From the NCBI GenBank assembly GCA_963772335.1, contig CAVYXF010000008.1, positions 310,001-374,000 on the forward strand: 64,000 bases of DNA. The letters are read 5' to 3'. The stretch comes from CAVYXF01 sp963772335. Lineage in GTDB: Bacteria; Pseudomonadota; Alphaproteobacteria; Rhizobiales; Rhodomicrobiaceae. The translations under genes and the position numbers were made by a program. Positions 44,742 through 55,124 of the stretch are shown piece by piece (the stretch's first letter is position 1; every line of letters begins with the position of its first letter). The notes below the pieces were generated by a model. It made no database searches and was not told the origin of the DNA. It saw nothing but the letters and a program-made list of their open reading frames with translations.

Positions 44742-47126
44742 TTAGCCTAGTAATTTGTCCAAGGTGATCGGCAGAGCGCGAATACGCGTGCCCGTCGCGT
44801 GGTAGACCGCGTTGGCGATCGCGGCGGCCACGCCGACAATGCCAATCTCGCCGAGCCCCTTGAGGCCAAGCGGATTGCTGTCGTCCGGCTCGTCGACGAA
44901 GATGACCTTGATGTCGTGTATGTCGGCATTCACCGGCACATGGTATTCGGCGATGTTGGCGTTCATGACGCGGCCGAACCGGTGATCGATCTGGGTCTCT
45001 TCGTGCAGCGCCATGCCGATTCCCCCCACCACAGCCCCGAGGATCTGGCTGCCCGCGGTCTTGGTGTTCAGGATCCGCCCGGCCGCGACCGCGCTGACGA
45101 CGCGCATGACGCGGACAATACCGAGCTGCTCGTCCACCTTCACCTCGGCGAAGACCGCCGAGTGTGCGTTGTGGGCTTTGGAATGATCCTGAGAAGGGTT
45201 CGTCGTCTGCTCGACCTCGATGCGGTCCACGCCGCCCTGCCGTATGGCATCGGTGATGGACACGGCGCGCGAGGCATCGCTCCGGCTCACCAGCTTACCC
45301 TCGACCAGCGCGACGTCTGCAGGCCCGGCATTAGCGAGAGGCGAGTGAGGCATCTGCGCGGCGAGGCGCAGGAGTTCGCCACGGATCGCCTCGGCCGTCG
45401 ACGCAATTCCGTTTGCAACTGAGGTCGCGATCCAGGACCCGCCTTCGACCGGCGACTGCGGCAAGCTCGAGTCGCCAAGCTTGATGCTGACATTTTCCAG
45501 CGGCAGGCCCAACATATCGGCTGCGACCTGCGCCATGATGGTGTATGTGCCCGTGCCGATGTCGGATGTCGCGCACGCCACCTCGGCATGACCATTGGCG
45601 GTGAGCACGATGCGAACTGTGATCGGCATCTGCAGCGCTTCCCAAACAGCCGTCGCCATGCCCCAGCCGACCAGATCGCCGCCTTCGCGCATCGAGCGAG
45701 GTTCGGGATTGCGCTTGCTCCAGCCGAACGCCTCGGCGCCTTGGGCATAGCACTCCCGCAGCGCCTTGCTGCTGAAGGGCTTGTCCTGATTTTGATCGCG
45801 GTCGGAATAGCACCGCAGGCGAAGCTCGAGCGGATCGAGATTGAGAGCAACCGCGACCTCGTCCATTGCGGATTCGAGTGCAAAAAGCGCTGTTGCAACG
45901 CTGGGCGCGCGCATATCGCACGAAGTCGGGAGATCGAGCTTCGCCAGTCTAGCCGCGTATTTCGCATTCGGGGTTTTGTAGAGCAGACCCGACCAGCCGG
46001 TGTCCTGGCGATGGAAATCTTCGTATTGCGAGGTTGCGGTGACCGCATCATGCGCGATCGCGTCCAGGGTTCCGTCTGTATTCGCGCCAATCGCAATGCG
46101 TTGGATCATCGCCGGCCGATAGCCCAGCGCATACATTTGCTGGCGCGTCAGCACGACGCGAACCGACCGCTGCAGAGCGCGCGCGGCGAGCCCCGCCAGC
46201 ACCACTTCAAACTGCGGGCGCAGGCCCACGCCGAATGCGCCGCCCACGAAAGCCGACATGACGCGCACATCCTCCGGCTTCATGCCGAACACACTGCAAA
46301 AATAGCGATACACGTTCTGCACGCCTTGCGTCTTGACGTAGACCGTGAGCTTGCCGTCCTTCTCGTAGACCACAGTTGAGCCAAAAAGCTCCATTGGATT
46401 GTGGTGCTCGATCGGAACGAAATAGTCGGCCTCATGGCGCACCGCCGCCCCGGCAAGCGCCTGGTCGGGCGTGCCGCGCGTCTTAGGTGGCACGAACATG
46501 GCTTCGAAAGGATTGGCAGGAGCCTTTAGCGGCACGGCTGCCTCGCGCTGGCGATAGATGTCCGTAACGTGCGCTTCCTCTTCGTATTCCACGCGGACCA
46601 GCGAGGCCGCAAATTGCGCGGCCTCGGACGTTTCGGCAACGGCCAGCGCAATGGGCTGGAGGTTGAACATAATCTTGTCGTCGTAAAGCGGCCGGAATGG
46701 CGAGCCGTCGGGTGCGACCTCATCCTTGTAGGCTTCGTCATTGTCCGGCAAGGGCGGCCGGTTTTCGTGCGTCAACACGGTCAGGACACCTTCGACGCTC
46801 ATCGCCGCGCTCACATCGATGCGCTTGATGCGGCCCTTGGCGATCGTCGAGGTAACGACGCTTCCGTGGACCAGGCCGGGAGCGTTGAACTCCGCCGCAT
46901 ATTTCGCGGCGCCGGTCACCTTGGGACGGCCGTCGATGCGGGAGGTCGCGCTGCCGATGTAAGTCGTCATGGGCTTGCTCGCTGGACTTTGCTGTATGAC
47001 GGCGGCCGCGGCTTCTGGCGCAGCGTTGGCACTTATGCCCGAGCCGCCGAGGACGCCTAGCGCTGCGGCGCCTTGCAAGACCACGCGGCGGCTGATGTCG
47101 GTGGAAGAATTGGATGAGCTGGCCAT
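44742..47126 (-). CDS. paoC: Molybdopterin-binding large subunit of a PaoC-type periplasmic aldehyde oxidase
   Basis: About 794 residues of the xanthine oxidase family. It begins MASSSNSSTDISRRVVLQGA, a twin-arginine signal, followed by SATSRIDGRPKVTGAAKYAA, GGAFGVGLRPQFEVVLAG (Moco contact), the substrate Arg region TSCDMRAPSVATALFALE, and the catalytic Glu in GLKGLGEIGIVG. E. coli PaoC (YagR) is the closest named relative. In E. coli the Tat signal is on PaoA; here it is on the large subunit. It ends the operon paoA-paoB-paoC. Confidence 0.85.
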   Translation of the reverse strand: MASSSNSSTDISRRVVLQGAAALGVLGGSGISANAAPEAAAAVIQQSPASKPMTTYIGSATSRIDGRPKVTGAAKYAAEFNAPGLVHGSVVTSTIAKGRIKRIDVSAAMSVEGVLTVLTHENRPPLPDNDEAYKDEVAPDGSPFRPLYDDKIMFNLQPIALAVAETSEAAQFAASLVRVEYEEEAHVTDIYRQREAAVPLKAPANPFEAMFVPPKTRGTPDQALAGAAVRHEADYFVPIEHHNPMELFGSTVVYEKDGKLTVYVKTQGVQNVYRYFCSVFGMKPEDVRVMSAFVGGAFGVGLRPQFEVVLAGLAARALQRSVRVVLTRQQMYALGYRPAMIQRIAIGANTDGTLDAIAHDAVTATSQYEDFHRQDTGWSGLLYKTPNAKYAARLAKLDLPTSCDMRAPSVATALFALESAMDEVAVALNLDPLELRLRCYSDRDQNQDKPFSSKALRECYAQGAEAFGWSKRNPEPRSMREGGDLVGWGMATAVWEALQMPITVRIVLTANGHAEVACATSDIGTGTYTIMAQVAADMLGLPLENVSIKLGDSSLPQSPVEGGSWIATSVANGIASTAEAIRGELLRLAAQMPHSPLANAGPADVALVEGKLVSRSDASRAVSITDAIRQGGVDRIEVEQTTNPSQDHSKAHNAHSAVFAEVKVDEQLGIVRVMRVVSAVAAGRILNTKTAGSQILGAVVGGIGMALHEETQIDHRFGRVMNANIAEYHVPVNADIHDIKVIFVDEPDDSNPLGLKGLGEIGIVGVAAAIANAVYHATGTRIRALPITLDKLLG

Positions 47127-47133
47127 CGTCGCC

Positions 47134-48151
47134 TCACAACACTTTCTTGTTCGCCTGGACCTGCGGCGTCCCGTTCGCGGCCTGCCTGAGGGTGCGGATG
47201 ATAGCCCGGCGCGCGAGAGAGATCTTGAAGCCGTTATGCGAATAGGCCCTGGCATCCGCGAGCAGCAGGTCAGCGGCGCGCCCAAAGGCAGCCTCGTCGG
47301 CCGGCTGTCCGCGCAGGGCGGCCTCCGCGTCCTTGTTGCGCCAGGGCTTGTGCGCGACGCCCCCGAGCGCAAGCCGCGCTTCCTCGATACGGCCGCCGTT
47401 CATCTCCAGGGCCGCCGCCACCGAGACCAGCGCGAAAGCGTAGGAGAGGCGGTCGCGGATCTTGAGATAGCTGTAGTTTTTCGCAAAGCCCCGGGCGGGA
47501 AGCTCGACGGCGGTGATGATGTCGCCATGCTCGAGGTTATTGTCGCGCTCGGGTGTGTCGCCGGGCAGACGATGGAAATCCTCGAACGCGATGACCCGGT
47601 CGCCGGACGGCCCCGTCACATGGACCTTAGCTTCCAGTGCCGCGAGCGCGACACACATGTCGGAGGGGTGTGTCGCGATGCAGGAACTCGCTGGTGCCCA
47701 GGATCGCATTCGCGCGGTTGATGCCGCCCAGCGCCGAGCAGCCGCTGCCCGGCTCGCGCTTGTTGCAGGGCGTCGCGACATCGTAGAAATAGTAGCAGCG
47801 CGTCCGCTGCATGAGATTTCCGCCCGTCGAGGCCATGTTGCGCAGTTGCTGGGAGGCGCCCGCGAGGATCGCACTCGACACGACCGGATAGCGCTCCCGC
47901 ACCAGCGGGTGATAGGCGAGATCGCTGTTCGGCACGAGGGCGCCGATTTTCAAGCCGCCGCCCGGAATTTCCGCGACTTCTTTGAGCGGCAGCTGCGTGA
48001 TATCGATCAGCTGCGACGGGCGCTCGACGTCATACTTCAACAGATCGACGAGATTGGTGCCGCCTGCGATGAATTTGGCTGCCGGGTTGGCCGCGGTCAG
48101 ACGCACCGCCTCGGCGACGTCGTTTGCGCGCATATATTCGAAATTGATCAT
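47134..48151 (-). CDS. paoB: FAD-binding subunit of the PaoABC-type aldehyde oxidase, one apparent frame break
   Basis: About 338 residues once one base of the GG at 47683-47684 is removed. Start MINFEYMRANDVAEAVRL, FAD loop FIAGGTNLVDLLKY, and SQQLRNMASTGGNLMQRTRC. The insertion CNKREPGSGC corresponds to the extra 4Fe-4S loop seen in E. coli PaoB. After the break the product continues CIATHPSDMCVALAALEAKVHV. Its start overlaps the paoA stop (ATGA). Confidence 0.85.
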
Positions 48152-48672
48152 GACTTGACCTCCATGACCGACATCGCCTGCTGAATCGCGGCGACGATAT
48201 GGGGGTAGGCGCCGCAGCGGCAGATGTTGCCGCTCATCAGCTCACGGATTTCATCGGGTGTCTTCGCCTTGCCCTCGGCGATGAGACCCGCCGCCGAGCA
48301 GATCTGCCCCGGCGTGCAATAACCGCACTGGAAGGCGTCATGATCGATGAAGGCCTGCTGCAGCGGATGCAGCGTGCCGTCTGCCGCTGCGAGCCCCTCG
48401 ATCGTCGTGATTTGCGCCCCGTCCTTCATCGCGGCAAGCGTCAGACAGGAAACGACGCGCCGGCCATCCACCAGCACCGTGCAGGCGCCGCACTGGCCGT
48501 GGTCGCAGCCCTTTTTCGTTCCGGTCAGATCAAGATGCTCGCGCAGAAGATCGAGCAAAGTCGTCCAAGGTGCGACTTGGAGCTGCCTTTCGACACCATT
48601 GACGGCCAGCGCGACAGCGACCTTCCGTGGTGTGGGGATGGCGGGGCTTCCCGCCGTGCTTGTTGGCGCCAT
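48148..48672 (-). CDS. paoA: 2Fe-2S subunit of the PaoABC-type aldehyde oxidase
   Basis: About 174 residues. Plant-type ferredoxin domain with KKGCDHGQCGACTVLVDGRRV, then the helical domain with FQCGYCTPGQICSA and MSGNICRCGAY, giving both 2Fe-2S clusters. The N-terminus MAPTSTAGSPAIPTPRKVAV has no Tat signal, unlike E. coli PaoA. GGAGAG lies before the ATG. First gene of the operon, divergent from the AraC-type regulator. Confidence 0.9.
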   Translation of the reverse strand: MAPTSTAGSPAIPTPRKVAVALAVNGVERQLQVAPWTTLLDLLREHLDLTGTKKGCDHGQCGACTVLVDGRRVVSCLTLAAMKDGAQITTIEGLAAADGTLHPLQQAFIDHDAFQCGYCTPGQICSAAGLIAEGKAKTPDEIRELMSGNICRCGAYPHIVAAIQQAMSVMEVKS

Positions 48673-48864
48673 GAAAACTCTCCGATTACGCGACGGAAAG
48701 GACTGGTGTTTCGCCGCAAATGCTATTGCATCCTCCAAGCACATTAGGGCTGCGGGTTTTGGCCAATAGCCGTTTCGCGCGAGGCTGTCCAAATTGCGCA
48801 AGAAAATCCTATTTCCTTATCAGCCCGACGCTTAGCTCTAGGTAAGAGCAAAACGGAGGGCGTC

Positions 48865-49800
48865 ATGCGCACTCGAGATCTCGACGAGATTACAAAGGCG
48901 GTCACGAAAGTTTATTGTCCACATACCGTGGAGGTGCGGCAGGGCCGCCAAATTGATGCCCTGCTTGCGGTAAACCGGCAGACATTCCAGCCTTTGGTTG
49001 AGCTGTCCTACAACGCACCGGTGAAGATCGACGCCGGAAATTTCCCACGCCTGTTTCTCATGATGCATTGCACGCGCGGGGCGGCCAGCGCGAGGCAGGA
49101 GGGTGAGGCGGCTGAATGGCGGCAAGGGCAAACCTTGCCGTTCTCAGCAGGGCTCGACACACAATTATGGTTCGACCAGTCGTTTACCCAGAAGGGTCTT
49201 CGGCTTGACCTCGATACGCTCGAGCGCCTGTGCGCCCGCTGGCTTGGCCGTCCTCTCGAGGAGCCGCTCCGTTTTGCCTTACGTCCTTTCTCGGCAGAAT
49301 TGGAGCGCCTCTGGCGGCATACTTTGCTTTATTTGTCGTCCTGGGGCCGCGAACCCCCCTCGGTGGCGAAGACGGCGAGAGCAACGCTTGATGAGTTCTT
49401 GTTGACGCTGCTCCTGCATCAGCACCCGCACAATTACAGCAGCGAACTGGCCGAGGAGGCGCCGCCAGTGGTTCCGGGCCTAATACGCCGGGCGGAACGC
49501 TTTATGATCGAAAACGCGATGGCGGCGATCACGGTGTCGGATGTGGCCGCTCATCTTGGCATTAGCCTGCGCTCGCTGCAGAGCGGATTTCGTCAATGGC
49601 GCGGGACGACGCCGAACGCGGTGCTCAGGCAGATCCGCCTGCAGCATGTACGCGACGAGCTTGCTCGCCCTAGCGCCGGGGACAATGTGACAACAATCGC
49701 CCTGCGCTATGGCTTCTCGCATCTGGGGCGTTTCAGTGCCCAATACACTTCGACCTTCGATGAACCTCCGAGTGCAACTCTGCGTCGCAGTCGGAAATGA
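48865..49800 (+). CDS. AraC-family transcriptional regulator
   Basis: A 311-residue regulator with an N-terminal AraC-binding-type domain (cupin-like, residues 20-190) and a C-terminal double HTH from about 215: ITVSDVAAHLGISLRSLQSGF and NVTTIALRYGFSHLGRFSAQYTSTF. It is divergent from the aldehyde oxidase operon with about 190 bases between, so it is the likely regulator, perhaps responding to an aromatic aldehyde or acid as many members do (inference). Its start has CGGAGG upstream. Confidence 0.9.
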   Translation: MRTRDLDEITKAVTKVYCPHTVEVRQGRQIDALLAVNRQTFQPLVELSYNAPVKIDAGNFPRLFLMMHCTRGAASARQEGEAAEWRQGQTLPFSAGLDTQLWFDQSFTQKGLRLDLDTLERLCARWLGRPLEEPLRFALRPFSAELERLWRHTLLYLSSWGREPPSVAKTARATLDEFLLTLLLHQHPHNYSSELAEEAPPVVPGLIRRAERFMIENAMAAITVSDVAAHLGISLRSLQSGFRQWRGTTPNAVLRQIRLQHVRDELARPSAGDNVTTIALRYGFSHLGRFSAQYTSTFDEPPSATLRRSRK

Positions 49801-49904
49801 CGAATGCCGATTACGGCCCGGCGTGACGCCCAACGCTCGACGAAGGCGCTGCACGAAATGCCGACACATGCCGCCTCGCACTCGCGCTGATCTGCGTCCT
49901 TCTA

Positions 49905-50282
49905 TTACTTCGCAGAGTAGGTGACAGCCTCGATCTTGTTGCCGTCGGGGTCGCGCACGAATGCGCCATAGTAGTTCGCGTCATATTCAGGCCTCAGGCC
50001 CGGTTCGCCGTCGCTGGTCCCGCCATGCGCTAGCGCAGCCTCGTAGAAACGGTCGACCATAGCGCGGTCACCTGCCGCGAACGCGACATGGCTGCCGTTG
50101 CCGACAGTCGCAGGGTTGCCGTCCACGGGCGTTTCGATGCTGAACAGGATCTGCCCGCTGCCATAATCAGCCCCGGTCTCGGTGTGTTTCATCGGCAAGA
50201 TACCGACGATGGGCAGCACCGCGTCGTAGAAGCGCTTCGCACGGGCGACGTTGTTGGTCCCGACGGATAAATGATGAATCAT
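49905..50282 (-). CDS. VOC (glyoxalase/bleomycin-resistance fold) protein
   Basis: A 125-residue single VOC domain. It begins MIHHLSVGTNNVARAKRFYDAVL, has the middle VAFAAGDRAMVDRFYEAALAHGG and ends YYGAFVRDPDGNKIEAVTY, with the metal His and Glu positions of the family. GGAGGAAACCGC precedes the ATG. The ATG overlaps the stop of a small upstream frame (ATGA). Substrate not known. Confidence 0.88.
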   Translation of the reverse strand: MIHHLSVGTNNVARAKRFYDAVLPIVGILPMKHTETGADYGSGQILFSIETPVDGNPATVGNGSHVAFAAGDRAMVDRFYEAALAHGGTSDGEPGLRPEYDANYYGAFVRDPDGNKIEAVTYSAK

Positions 50283-50407
50283 GCGGTTTCCTCCAGGCTG
50301 CGCCAGAAGCTGAGCAAAGCGGCAACGACCGCGCCGAAGTCGCCGGCCCGGTGCCAGGCCGCATCCGCGTCCAGGTAAAGCTGCGCTCGCTCGATCGCCT
50401 CTGGCAT
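50279..50407 (-). CDS. Small coupled open frame, about 42 residues
   Basis: MPEAIERAQLYLDADAAWHR followed by AGDFGAVVAALLSFWRSLEE and TA, a protein-like helical sequence. The stop overlaps the ATG of the VOC gene (ATGA), suggesting coupled translation. GAGGAA lies just before its ATG. Too short to assign; it could be a real small protein, a leader peptide, or the stump of a longer gene. Confidence 0.4.
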   Translation of the reverse strand: MPEAIERAQLYLDADAAWHRAGDFGAVVAALLSFWRSLEETA

Positions 50408-50489
50408 TGTGCGTTCCTCCATCGTCGATGATCGAACAAATCGGGCCCCCCGATGTTCCTGGAGATAAAAAAGGGGAAAGCGGCAAACC

Positions 50490-52822
50490 ATGACTGGGCG
50501 TGAGAATGGAAGCCGGAGCCGGTCATGGGTGCCAGTCGCGGTCGGCGTGCTGCTGATCCTGATCGGCGGCACATTGACAGTGGGCGGCGCATGGCTGGTA
50601 TGGCTTGGCGGTCCGGTCTACCACGCGTTGGCGGGTGTGGCGCTGGTCGTATCGGGAGCGCTCCTTCTCCGGCGCCGTATCGCCGGAGTGATCGTCTATC
50701 TGGCGCTGTTCGCGGCAACGATCCTATGGGCGATGCTGCGGGTCGGCTTCAACGGTTGGGCGCTGATCCCATGGGTGGTTGCGCCAACCGTGCTGCTCGT
50801 CCTGGTGCTACTGGCGCTGCCTTTCGTGCTCGCGGTGCACCGGACGCGGTGGGCCGTCGCCGGCGCGGCGTTAGGGCGGTATCGCCATTGCGCTGATCGT
50901 GAGCGCCTTCACACGCGAGCGGTTACCGGAGCGTCCAGTCAGTCGCCGCCAGTGCTTCGGGAAATGGCGAGTGGCAGGCCTATGGGGGCGCAAACGGCGG
51001 CGGGCAATTCCAGCCTGCAAGCACAATCGCGCCCGCCAACCTGCCGCGGCTCGAACGCGCCTGGGTGTTCCATACCGGCGAGCTTGGCGGGAGCCCGGGC
51101 GACGAACAGCTCACCTTCGAGGCGAACCCGCTCGTGGTCGACGGCCGGCTTTATGGCGTGACCGCGCTGGGTCTCGCTTTCGCGCTCGATCCCGCCACTG
51201 GCGGTTTGCTGTGGCGCTACGACGCGCAGGTCCGCCGCCGCCATTTCGGTGAGATTGCATCACGCGGCGTGAGCTACTGGACCGGCGGCGCCACGGGACT
51301 GTGCGCGAGCCGCATCCTATTCGGGACGCTCGATGCCCGGCTGATCGCGCTCGATGCCACCACCGGGGAAATTTGTGCCGGCTTCGGCGAAGGCGGTCAG
51401 GTGGATCTGAGCCGTGACGTGCGGCTGCGCGATGCCGGGGACTATAACGTGACCTCGCCGCCCGCGATCGTTGGCAATGTGGCGATTGTCGGGGCCGCGG
51501 TCGGCGACAACCGCGCGGTCGCGCTCGAGCGCGGCATCGTGCGAGGGTTCGATGTGGTGAGCGGGCGGCTCCTCTGGGCATGGGACCCGCTGCCCGCCAC
51601 GCCGTCTGAGGCAGCGGCGCAGGGCTGGCGGCCCGATCAGGCACAGCGGACCGGCGCGGCCAACGCGTGGGCGCCGCTCTCGGCTGATCCGGCGCGTGGC
51701 CTCGTCTTCGTGGCAACCGGCTCGGCCAGTCCCGATTTCTTCGGCGGCACGCGGATCGGGGCGAATGCCCATGCCAACTCGGTCGTGGCGCTGCGCGTCT
51801 TGGATGGCAGCGTGGCCTGGGCGCGCCAGCTGGTACATCATGATCTTTGGGACTACGACACCTCATCGCAGCCCGTATTGGCTAGGATTCCGGTCGGCGG
51901 CCAGGAGCGCGACGTCGTGCTTGCGGCCAGCAAGGCGGGATTTGTCTTCGTGCTCGATCGCGATACCGGCGAGCCGGTTTTCCCGGTCGAGGAGCGCGCC
52001 GTTCCGTCCTCTGACGCGGCCGGAGAGGAAGCCTCGCCGACACAGCCTTTCCCGCCCGAGCCGTTCCGCGTGGCCCGGCACGAGCCGCTCCGCGCCGGCG
52101 ATGCCTGGGGCTTCACGCCGATCGACCAGATGCTTTGCGCGATCAAGATCGCGCCCCTGCGTTCGGAGGGGATCTTCACGCCGCCATCGAGGCGCGGCAG
52201 CCTGCTCTATCCCGGTTACGGCGGCGGCGTGAACTGGGGCGGCATCACGCTCGATCCCCTTCGGCGGCTCGCGATTATGCCGGTCATGGACGTTGCCATG
52301 GTCGCGGCCGTTCTGCCGCGTGATGAGTGGCAACGGCAGCGGCGATCCGGCGATTACCCACAATCGCAGTTCAGCGCCATGGCGGAAACCCCATTCGGCC
52401 TGCGGCGCGAGCTGCTCTCCTCGCCGCTCGGCGCGCCCTGCTCGCCGCCGCCCTGGGGCCGGCTCGTGGCCATCGATCTCGCACAGGGACGGATTGCCTG
52501 GGACCGGCCGCTCGGCACGACGGGCGAAACGACGCCTTTAGCGCTACCGCTTGGCTCGCCGGTTTTAGGAGGAGCGGCGGCGAGCGCAGGCGGCGTCACT
52601 TTCGTCGGCGCCTCCACCGATGCCTATCTGCGCGCCTTTGAGACCTCCAGCGGCCGTCTGCTATGGCAGGATAAATTGCCCGCTGCCGCGATCAGCACGC
52701 CCACGCTCTATACGGCCGGCGAGCGGCAATTCGTGGTTATCGCGGCTGGCGGCAGCGGCAAGCTGGGGGCAAGAGCGGGTGACGCCCTCGTCGCCTATGC
52801 GCTTCCGCGGCGCCAAGAGTGA
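50490..52822 (+). CDS. Membrane-bound PQQ-dependent dehydrogenase (glucose/quinate type), two apparent frame breaks
   Basis: About 776 residues once one base is removed near 50874-50876 and one near 50935-50936. N-terminus with five hydrophobic segments (50530-50910), as in membrane glucose dehydrogenase, then the beta-propeller domain facing the periplasm: RAWVFHTGELGG, RYDAQVRRRHFGEIASRGVSYW (PQQ region), TSPPAIVGNVAIVGAAV, HHDLWDYDTSSQPVL, PGYGGGVNWGGI and a C-terminal KLGARAGDALVAYALP. No PQQ synthesis gene is in view. Substrate not certain: sugars, quinate or other polyols. Confidence 0.87.
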
Positions 52823-52955
52823 CGGACAGACAACGCATGGATCGTAAGGTCAAGGCATGTGAAGCCGACGCCTGCTGATCGTCAGCGCCGCAGTAAAGCG
52901 CAACCGCGAAGCTGCTCATTGTGGGGCAGCTCGGATAATATGCCGACATCCTCGA

Positions 52956-53474
52956 TCAGCGGATGAACTGGTCGATATAGTCCGCGCCGAGCTCGTTCTG
53001 CGCATAATGCGCGCGGCATTTATCGATGCGGGTGAACACATCGTCATAGCCGACCGTGCGGCCCTCGGGGTCGACATAGATCATTGCCCCGTTCACCTGG
53101 AACAGGGTTATCATCTCCTCCACATGCGGGTCGACGACCAGAGTGTGCGTCTCGCCGGGCGCTTCATAGACATAGCCGCCCTCGCGCGCGACCCAGTCGT
53201 GCTCCAGATAGCGCCACTCGCCTTTCAGCACGAAGCCATGGACCGGAAGCGGATGGCGATGGCGCGATAGCACGCCGGAGCGGCGCACGCGCAAGAGGTT
53301 CATCCAATAGCCGCGCGAGACGCACATCAGCAGCGGGCGGAACCAGACATTCTCCTCAACCGGGACCCAGATGCGCTCATCGGTGGGGATGGCGTTCGGC
53401 ACGACCAGCTCGGGCGGCAATTCCTTTGGTTGGGGATGCCGATAGGGGAGCCATTTCTCGTTGATCTCGCTCAT
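52956..53474 (-). CDS. Cupin dioxygenase, 2,4'-dihydroxyacetophenone dioxygenase-like
   Basis: About 172 residues. Cupin motif 1 is visible as GVLSRHRHPLPVHGFVLKGEW (His ligands and Glu-like position) and motif 2 as GGYVYEAPGETHTLVVDP (His). Members of this group cleave aryl-ketone C-C bonds using Fe. GGAAGGTGAAC precedes ATG 53474. It follows the SDR gene by about 27 bases on the same strand, suggesting a two-gene catabolic operon. Confidence 0.82.
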   Translation of the reverse strand: MSEINEKWLPYRHPQPKELPPELVVPNAIPTDERIWVPVEENVWFRPLLMCVSRGYWMNLLRVRRSGVLSRHRHPLPVHGFVLKGEWRYLEHDWVAREGGYVYEAPGETHTLVVDPHVEEMITLFQVNGAMIYVDPEGRTVGYDDVFTRIDKCRAHYAQNELGADYIDQFIR

Positions 53475-53500
53475 GTTCACCTTCCAGTTTCTGCACGTCG

Positions 53501-54259
53501 TCAAACTGCGAGGTAGCCACCATCAACCGCCAGGATCGCGCCGGTGATGAAGCGCGCCGCCGGCGATGCCAGGAACACGATCGCCGACGCCACCTCCTCG
53601 GGCGTGCCCCAGCGCGCCATCGGCGTACGGGCGAGGATCGGCCGGCTCGCCTCCTCGCTCTGCCGTAGCGCCTCGGTCAGCGGCGTTGCGATCCAGCCGG
53701 GTGCGACCGCGTTCACCCGGATGCCGTCCGCTGCCCATGACGCGGCGAGGCTCTTGGTGAGTTGGCCAATTCCGCCCTTCGAGGCTGAATAGGCGGGCAC
53801 GCGCGGACCGCCGAAAAAGGTCAGCATCGAGGCGACGTTTACCACGCAGCCGCGCGAGGCCGCGAGCTTCGCCCTGGCGGCCGAGCAGACCCGCATCGTG
53901 CCGGTGAGATTGACCGCGATCACGTCGGCGAAGACGTCCGGCTCATGCTCCAGGTCGCGGCGGATCATGCCCGCGGCGTTCACCACCACATCGAGCGCGG
54001 GGAGACCGGCGATAAGCGCATCGATGCCGGCCGCGTCCCGTACATCGAGGGCGGCGAAGGTGATGCCAGCGCTCGCGTCATCAGCTGCCGCCGCGACGCA
54101 TTCGGGCTCGGTCGCCCCTGTGGCGGTGACCGAGGCATTGAGATGGCGGAATGCCCGCGCTGCGCCAAGCCCGATGCCACTCGTGCCGCCGGTCACCAGC
54201 ACGGTTCGGCCAGCAAAGGCATCGGGAACGAAGATGTCGAGAAGGTCGGCTGCTGTCAT
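53501..54259 (-). CDS. Short-chain dehydrogenase/reductase
   Basis: A 252-residue SDR. Rossmann motif VLVTGGTSGIGLGAARA, VVNAAGMIRRD, catalytic Ser in VVNVASMLTF, Tyr-Lys in YSASKGGIGQL, and VNAVAPGWIATP. It starts the operon with the cupin gene; a dehydrogenase making the ketone that the cupin then cleaves would be a sensible pairing (inference). Confidence 0.88.
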   Translation of the reverse strand: MTAADLLDIFVPDAFAGRTVLVTGGTSGIGLGAARAFRHLNASVTATGATEPECVAAAADDASAGITFAALDVRDAAGIDALIAGLPALDVVVNAAGMIRRDLEHEPDVFADVIAVNLTGTMRVCSAARAKLAASRGCVVNVASMLTFFGGPRVPAYSASKGGIGQLTKSLAASWAADGIRVNAVAPGWIATPLTEALRQSEEASRPILARTPMARWGTPEEVASAIVFLASPAARFITGAILAVDGGYLAV

Positions 54260-54413
54260 CGCGCTCCCGATTGTGGTTCACTGAGAAGCCGGCTTCGGTC
54301 AACGGTGCGAGAAGCGCCCGCTCGGCGTCGCCTCGGTCGCGGCGATCAGCTTGGGAAGACCAGCTCCTTTGCCAATCGCAGCTTATCCCTTCGAGACGCG
54401 TGAAGGCGAGATC

Positions 54414-55115
54414 TCAATACTGATCGTGCCGACGCACCCACGCCATCGAGAAATCGAGGCTGTCCTCATCGCGGCCCTTCGGCACGAGGTCGAGGAACTG
54501 ATAGGCACCGTTGACCATATCGATGCCGCGCAAATAGCAGGAATAGGTATGGAACACCTCGCCCTTCTCGTTCTTGGCGAAGACGCTGATGCCCGGGTAG
54601 TCCGACACCTCGATCGGCTGAACCTTATAGTTGAGATCTGCCTTGCCCTTCGCCATTTCCTCGGGCGTGAACGAGACGTGGTAGTCGAAATTGAAGTCGC
54701 TGCCCTGGGACGAGACCCAGGGAAAGCTCCAGCCCATCCGCTTCTTATAGGCGTCGAGCTTGGCGAACGGCGCGCGCGAGATGACGGCGAAAGCCGCGTC
54801 GCGGTGGCCCAGATGGACCGCGATGCCGTTGAAATTATCCGCCCAGAACGAGCAGGACTTGCAGCCCTCCTTCCAGTCCGGGGCGAACATGAAGTGATAG
54901 ACGATGAGCTGTGAGCGCCCGTCGAACAGGTCGGTGAGCGCGGTGGCGCCATCCGGCCCCTCGAATCGGTAGTCCTTCTCCACGCGCTCCCAGGGCATCG
55001 CCATCCGGCGGCGTGTCAGCGCATCGCGCTGGCGCGTGAACTCCTTCTCGGCGGCAAGCAAATCGAGGCGCGCTTTCAGCCAGTCCTCATGCGAAACGAT
55101 TGGATGGTCGGACAT
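54414..55115 (-). CDS. DUF899 thioredoxin-like protein, copy 1
   Basis: A 233-residue DUF899 protein. The N-terminal helix is KARLDLLAAEKEFTRQRDAL, then the thioredoxin-like core with the Cys pair CKSC in EGCKSCSFWADNFNG, RMGWSFPWVSSQGSDFNFDY and the C-terminal EVFHTYSCYLRG block. The family is often called DUF899 or thioredoxin family; its chemistry is unknown. It is the last of three paralogues in one operon. Confidence 0.88.
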   Translation of the reverse strand: MSDHPIVSHEDWLKARLDLLAAEKEFTRQRDALTRRRMAMPWERVEKDYRFEGPDGATALTDLFDGRSQLIVYHFMFAPDWKEGCKSCSFWADNFNGIAVHLGHRDAAFAVISRAPFAKLDAYKKRMGWSFPWVSSQGSDFNFDYHVSFTPEEMAKGKADLNYKVQPIEVSDYPGISVFAKNEKGEVFHTYSCYLRGIDMVNGAYQFLDLVPKGRDEDSLDFSMAWVRRHDQY

Positions 55116-55124
55116 GATGGCCTC

